Below, piece after piece: positions 61,437 to 64,000 of a stretch of DNA of 64,000 nucleotides; the first letter of the stretch is position 1, and each line of letters opens with the position of its first letter. The stretch lies in the NCBI RefSeq assembly GCF_935822925.1, contig NZ_CAKXZS010000014.1, forward strand, positions 212,786-276,785. The letters run 5' to 3'. Below the pieces are notes generated by a model. The model saw nothing but the letters and a program-made list of their open reading frames with translations. It was not told where the DNA came from and did not search any database. This DNA comes from Mesorhizobium ventifaucium (lineage in GTDB: Bacteria; Pseudomonadota; Alphaproteobacteria; Rhizobiales; Rhizobiaceae). Position numbers and translations under genes: made by a program.

Positions 61437-62350
61437 CAGACGCGATGCTGCCGCTCGAAACCCTGCGCGCCTTCGACGCCGCGGCACGGACGGGCAGCTT
61501 TTCGGCGGCTGCCGAAAAGCTCAATCTCACCCATGGCGCCGTCAGCCGGCAGATCGCCAAGCTCGAGGACTGGCTCGGGCTGAAAGTGTTCGATCGCGGC
61601 GCGCGTGGAGTCTCGCTGACGATCGAAGGCAACCGCCTGCATCTGCGCACCACTGAGGCCTTCGCGCTGATATCGAGCAATTCGGACCGCTGGATCGAGC
61701 CGCGCGGCACGGCCGTGGTGCGGCTGACCTCGATTCCCTCGGTCAGCGGGCTGTGGCTGATGCCGCGCATGGCGGCGCTGGAAAACAATCCGTCCAGGCT
61801 GCGCATCGTGCTCGACGTCGATATCCGCCAGGCGGACCTTGCCGACGAGGGCATCGATCTGTCGATCCGCTGCGGCCGCGGCCGCATCCCCGGCCGCGTC
61901 TCGGTGCAGCTGTTCGAGGAACATGTGTTTCCGGTCGCCTCGCCGGACCTGGCCCGCGAGATCGGCCGTGGCGACCCTGCCCGGCTGCTCAAATTCCCGC
62001 TGATCAACGATTCCGACGCCTCGGCCTGGCGTGCCTGGTTTGCTGCACAGGACATCGACTATCGCCCGCGTCCGCAGGACCGCCGTTTCGAGGACTACAA
62101 TCTGGTTCTCGGCGCCGCAGCCCACGGTCTCGGCATCGCGCTGGCGCGGCCGCCGATGACCGAGGATCAACTGAAGTCAGGCCGTATCATCGCCGTCGAC
62201 GACCGCGTCGTCCTCAGCCCGATATCCTACTGGCTCGACCGGCCTATCGGGAGCCCGCGCGCCGCCGCAGCCGAGCTTGCCCGGCGCATCGCGGCCCAGG
62301 CCGGACTGGCGGCGGAAAAGATCGAGGATTTCATCGCAGCCGAGCAGTAA
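61424..62350 (+). CDS. LysR-family regulator divergent from the EamA transporter
   Basis: The protein has 308 residues from ATG 61424. PLETLRAFDAAARTGSFSAA and LNLTHGAVSRQIAKLEDWLG form the helix-turn-helix of the GcvA-like LysR group; the effector domain runs from about 100 to 300. It should control the divergent EamA gene. The start codon lies inside a palindrome (61414-61436). A GTG two codons earlier is also possible. Confidence 0.9.
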   Translation: MDHSSDAMLPLETLRAFDAAARTGSFSAAAEKLNLTHGAVSRQIAKLEDWLGLKVFDRGARGVSLTIEGNRLHLRTTEAFALISSNSDRWIEPRGTAVVRLTSIPSVSGLWLMPRMAALENNPSRLRIVLDVDIRQADLADEGIDLSIRCGRGRIPGRVSVQLFEEHVFPVASPDLAREIGRGDPARLLKFPLINDSDASAWRAWFAAQDIDYRPRPQDRRFEDYNLVLGAAAHGLGIALARPPMTEDQLKSGRIIAVDDRVVLSPISYWLDRPIGSPRAAAAELARRIAAQAGLAAEKIEDFIAAEQ

Positions 62351-62492
62351 TATGCGGCGCATCCACTTTGCCGGTCTGCTCGGCTGGTGCCATCCGAAAC
62401 GAAGCCGACTGAAGCCAATCTTGCCTCGCTCCGAGCTTGACCTTGCCGGCATTTTGTGGCGATGACATCGTTATGAACCTTGGCTCCATGTC

Positions 62493-62726
62493 ATGATGAA
62501 CCGCTTTGAAGGCCCCGGCGGCAAGGAAGCCCGTATCCGCTACCTGGACGGCGACTTCCAGGTGACCAGCCCCGGCGCCTTCGTGCGCTGCGCAGTCACC
62601 GGCGAAAGCATCCCGCTCGATGAGCTCAAATACTGGAGCGTCGCCAGGCAGGAGCCCTATGTGAGCGCCGCGGCCTCGCTGCGCCGCGAGATCGAGGCAC
62701 ATCCCGAACTGCGCAGCCGGCGCTAA
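62493..62726 (+). CDS. DUF2093-family small protein
   Basis: The protein has 77 residues. FEGPGGKEARIRYLDGDFQV, GAFVRCAVTGESIPLDELKYWSV and RQEPYVSA match the DUF2093 family, which is nearly confined to alphaproteobacteria and often lies beside lpxK, as here. No function is known. The two Cys-like zinc-finger positions are reduced to one Cys. A second Met codon directly follows the first. Confidence 0.88.
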   Translation: MMNRFEGPGGKEARIRYLDGDFQVTSPGAFVRCAVTGESIPLDELKYWSVARQEPYVSAAASLRREIEAHPELRSRR

Positions 62727-62756
62727 ACCGGCTACGCAGAATGAGACGCGATCTGT

Positions 62757-62812
62757 AGCGGTCCTTCGCGCCCCTCTGCCCTTCCGGCATCTCCGCAAAA
62801 GTTCGACCGCCG
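62757..62812. repeat. Possible half copy of the 10457/41347 repeat
   Basis: cgcccctctgcccttccggcatctccgc resembles the left end of the elements at 10457-10625 and 41347-41522 (with ccctctggcctgccggcatctcc). No right end is seen. It lies between convergent DUF2093 and lpxK genes. Confidence 0.4.
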
Positions 62813-62834
62813 CGGCGCTCGAAGGCTCTCTGAT

Positions 62835-63863
62835 TCAACCCTGCAGCTTGCGCTGCCGCCAGGCATCCAGCGTCTCATTGATGACGCGTTCGGGCACGTG
62901 GTCGGGATCGAACACGGTGTCGATCTCCAGCACATCGAGCTGTCGGAGGAAATCGGCCGACGCGGCATCGTGGCGCAGCCGGGCGGCGTCCTTGGCGGTG
63001 GTGATGAGGCCAAGTCCGGCACCTCGCGCTGTCGCCAACAATTCGGCAAGCTCGTCCTGGCCATAGAAATGATGGTCCGGAAACGACCGGGCCAGCGCAA
63101 CCTCGCCGCCGGCCTGACGGACGGTGTCGAAGAATTTCTCGGGATGGCCGATGCCGGCAAAGGCCAGAAATCGCTTGCCGGCCAGCCCCACCTTGCTGCT
63201 TGGCCGCGCATGCGCCTCGAAGATCGGCCGGCCGGCGCGCGCCGCCTGGCGAACGACGGCATCGGCAGCAAGGCCCTCGCCCATCTTCAGCAGCGCGCTG
63301 GTGAAGACCAGTTGGTCGACGATGCCAGCCCTGAGCGGACCGCCAGGAATGACGCGGCCGTTGCCGACGCCGTAGCGTGCGTCGACGACGACCAGCGCAT
63401 AGTCGATATGGATGCGCGCGCTCTGGAAACCGTCATCCATGATCAGGAAATCACAGCCATGCTTTTCCAGCAGCAGGCGGGCGCCGGCGGCACGGTTCGG
63501 CGTCACGGCGACCGGCGCGTGCTCGGCCAAAAGCAGCGGCTCATCGCCGACATGCTTGGCGGCGTCATGGTGCGGATCGACGACGTGCGGCCGCGCAAAG
63601 GAACCGCCATGGCCGCGCGACAGGAAACCTGGATTGAGCTGCATGCGCCTGGCTTGCCGGGCCAGTGCGATCGCCACCGGCGTCTTGCCGGTGCCGCCGA
63701 CGGTGAAGTTGCCGACGCAAAGCACCGGCGCCTCGATCTTCTCGCGCGCCGCTGAGCGCATGCGGCGAGCGGCAACCAGCGCATAGACCGCCGACAGCGG
63801 CGCCAGCGCCAGCGCCCGCCAGTCCGGTTCTTCCCACCAGAAGGGGGGCGCTTCGCTGGCCAT
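62835..63863 (-). CDS. lpxK: Tetraacyldisaccharide 4'-kinase
   Basis: The protein has 342 residues. The Walker A motif is in NFTVGGTGKTPVAIAL (GGTGKT at 56-61), and the DDGFQ segment of the active site is seen as IMDDGFQSARIH. It phosphorylates the 4' position of the lipid A disaccharide precursor at the inner face of the inner membrane. The start ATG 63863 lies one base after the waaA stop, so the two are co-translated. Confidence 0.96.
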   Translation of the reverse strand: MASEAPPFWWEEPDWRALALAPLSAVYALVAARRMRSAAREKIEAPVLCVGNFTVGGTGKTPVAIALARQARRMQLNPGFLSRGHGGSFARPHVVDPHHDAAKHVGDEPLLLAEHAPVAVTPNRAAGARLLLEKHGCDFLIMDDGFQSARIHIDYALVVVDARYGVGNGRVIPGGPLRAGIVDQLVFTSALLKMGEGLAADAVVRQAARAGRPIFEAHARPSSKVGLAGKRFLAFAGIGHPEKFFDTVRQAGGEVALARSFPDHHFYGQDELAELLATARGAGLGLITTAKDAARLRHDAASADFLRQLDVLEIDTVFDPDHVPERVINETLDAWRQRKLQG

Positions 63864-63864
63864 C

Positions 63865-64000
63865 TTAACGGCCGTTGGCGCCCTTGAGGCGCGATTTGAC
63901 GACCAAAGGCTGAATGTAGGGTTCGAGCGATTTCAATGTGAGCGCCAGGGCGCCGCGCATCTCTTCGACCGTCGCCGCACCCGCCGCCATCATCTCATGG
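63865..64000 (-). CDS. waaA: C-terminal end of Kdo transferase WaaA (5' part outside window)
   Basis: The last 44 codons read HEMMAAGAATVEEMRGALALT, then LKSLEPYIQPLVVKSRLKGANGR and TAA at 63865-63867. The QPL-rich end and the place directly before lpxK fit rhizobial WaaA, which adds Kdo to lipid A precursor. The catalytic part is beyond the right edge. Confidence 0.8.
   Translation of the reverse strand, partial: HEMMAAGAATVEEMRGALALTLKSLEPYIQPLVVKSRLKGANGR

Overview
The window looks like chromosomal DNA of a Mesorhizobium-like member of the Rhizobiales. The sequence is GC-rich with alphaproteobacterial proteins. It carries the ndvB/ndvA cyclic beta-1,2-glucan genes, a full hut locus in the HutF/HutG form, DUF2093 beside lpxK/waaA, and several families of short inverted-repeat intergenic elements of the kind common in rhizobia. 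No rRNA, tRNA, CRISPR array, prophage or plasmid function was seen.

Layout. 1-2.8 kb is a decayed stretch: the N-terminal half of a CHASE-domain sensor running off the left edge, a GIY-YIG fragment with an internal stop, a methyltransferase, and a frameshifted SnoaL-like gene. 3.0-6.9 kb is metH, with a near-perfect palindrome upstream that matches what I recall of SahR operators. 7.0-8.5 kb is an IS481-family element with a dead transposase, inserted in an inverted-repeat intergenic element and flanked by CCGG target duplications. 8.5-11.4 kb holds a D-lyxose isomerase, a D-threonine aldolase/D-serine dehydratase-like enzyme and ccmC. 11.6-22.3 kb is ndvA (exporter) and ndvB (2852-residue synthase). 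22.5-30.7 kb is histidine use: hutIHGUD on the minus strand and hutFC on the plus strand, divergent around a 14-bp perfect palindrome. 31-34 kb is an Azt/Znu-type zinc ABC transporter whose binding protein appears to have lost its N-terminal metal ligands.

34.5-41.3 kb is tyrosine/homogentisate catabolism: an Lrp regulator diverging from hppD, then (after a toxin-antitoxin pair and a DinB gene with an in-frame amber codon) hmgA, a metallo-beta-lactamase-fold gene and fahA, with a MarR regulator diverging from hmgA. No maleylacetoacetate isomerase is seen. 41.5-43.9 kb is kbl-tdh (threonine to glycine). 44.1-47.0 kb is a membrane GGDEF-EAL protein and a second VapBC-like module. 47.1-56.4 kb looks like a quaternary or tertiary amine utilisation region: an N-methylproline-demethylase-like flavoenzyme, a divergent enolase-superfamily protein apparently co-transcribed with two secreted DUF3828 paralogues, a Tat-exported family 5 solute-binding protein, a non-pyrrolysine MttB-family methyltransferase and a divergent LysR regulator, with queF lying inside it. 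56.4-64 kb holds two further LysR/target divergent pairs (a quinone-reductase-like MDR enzyme and an EamA permease), an endonuclease-type mutL, a DUF2093 gene, lpxK and the end of waaA.

The main curiosities are the amine region, the ligand-poor zinc-binding protein, several palindromic operators, the gene remnants, and the repeat families, one copy of which supplies the C-terminus of a protein. Family assignments come from reading the translations. Comparisons with homologues are from memory, not from a search.
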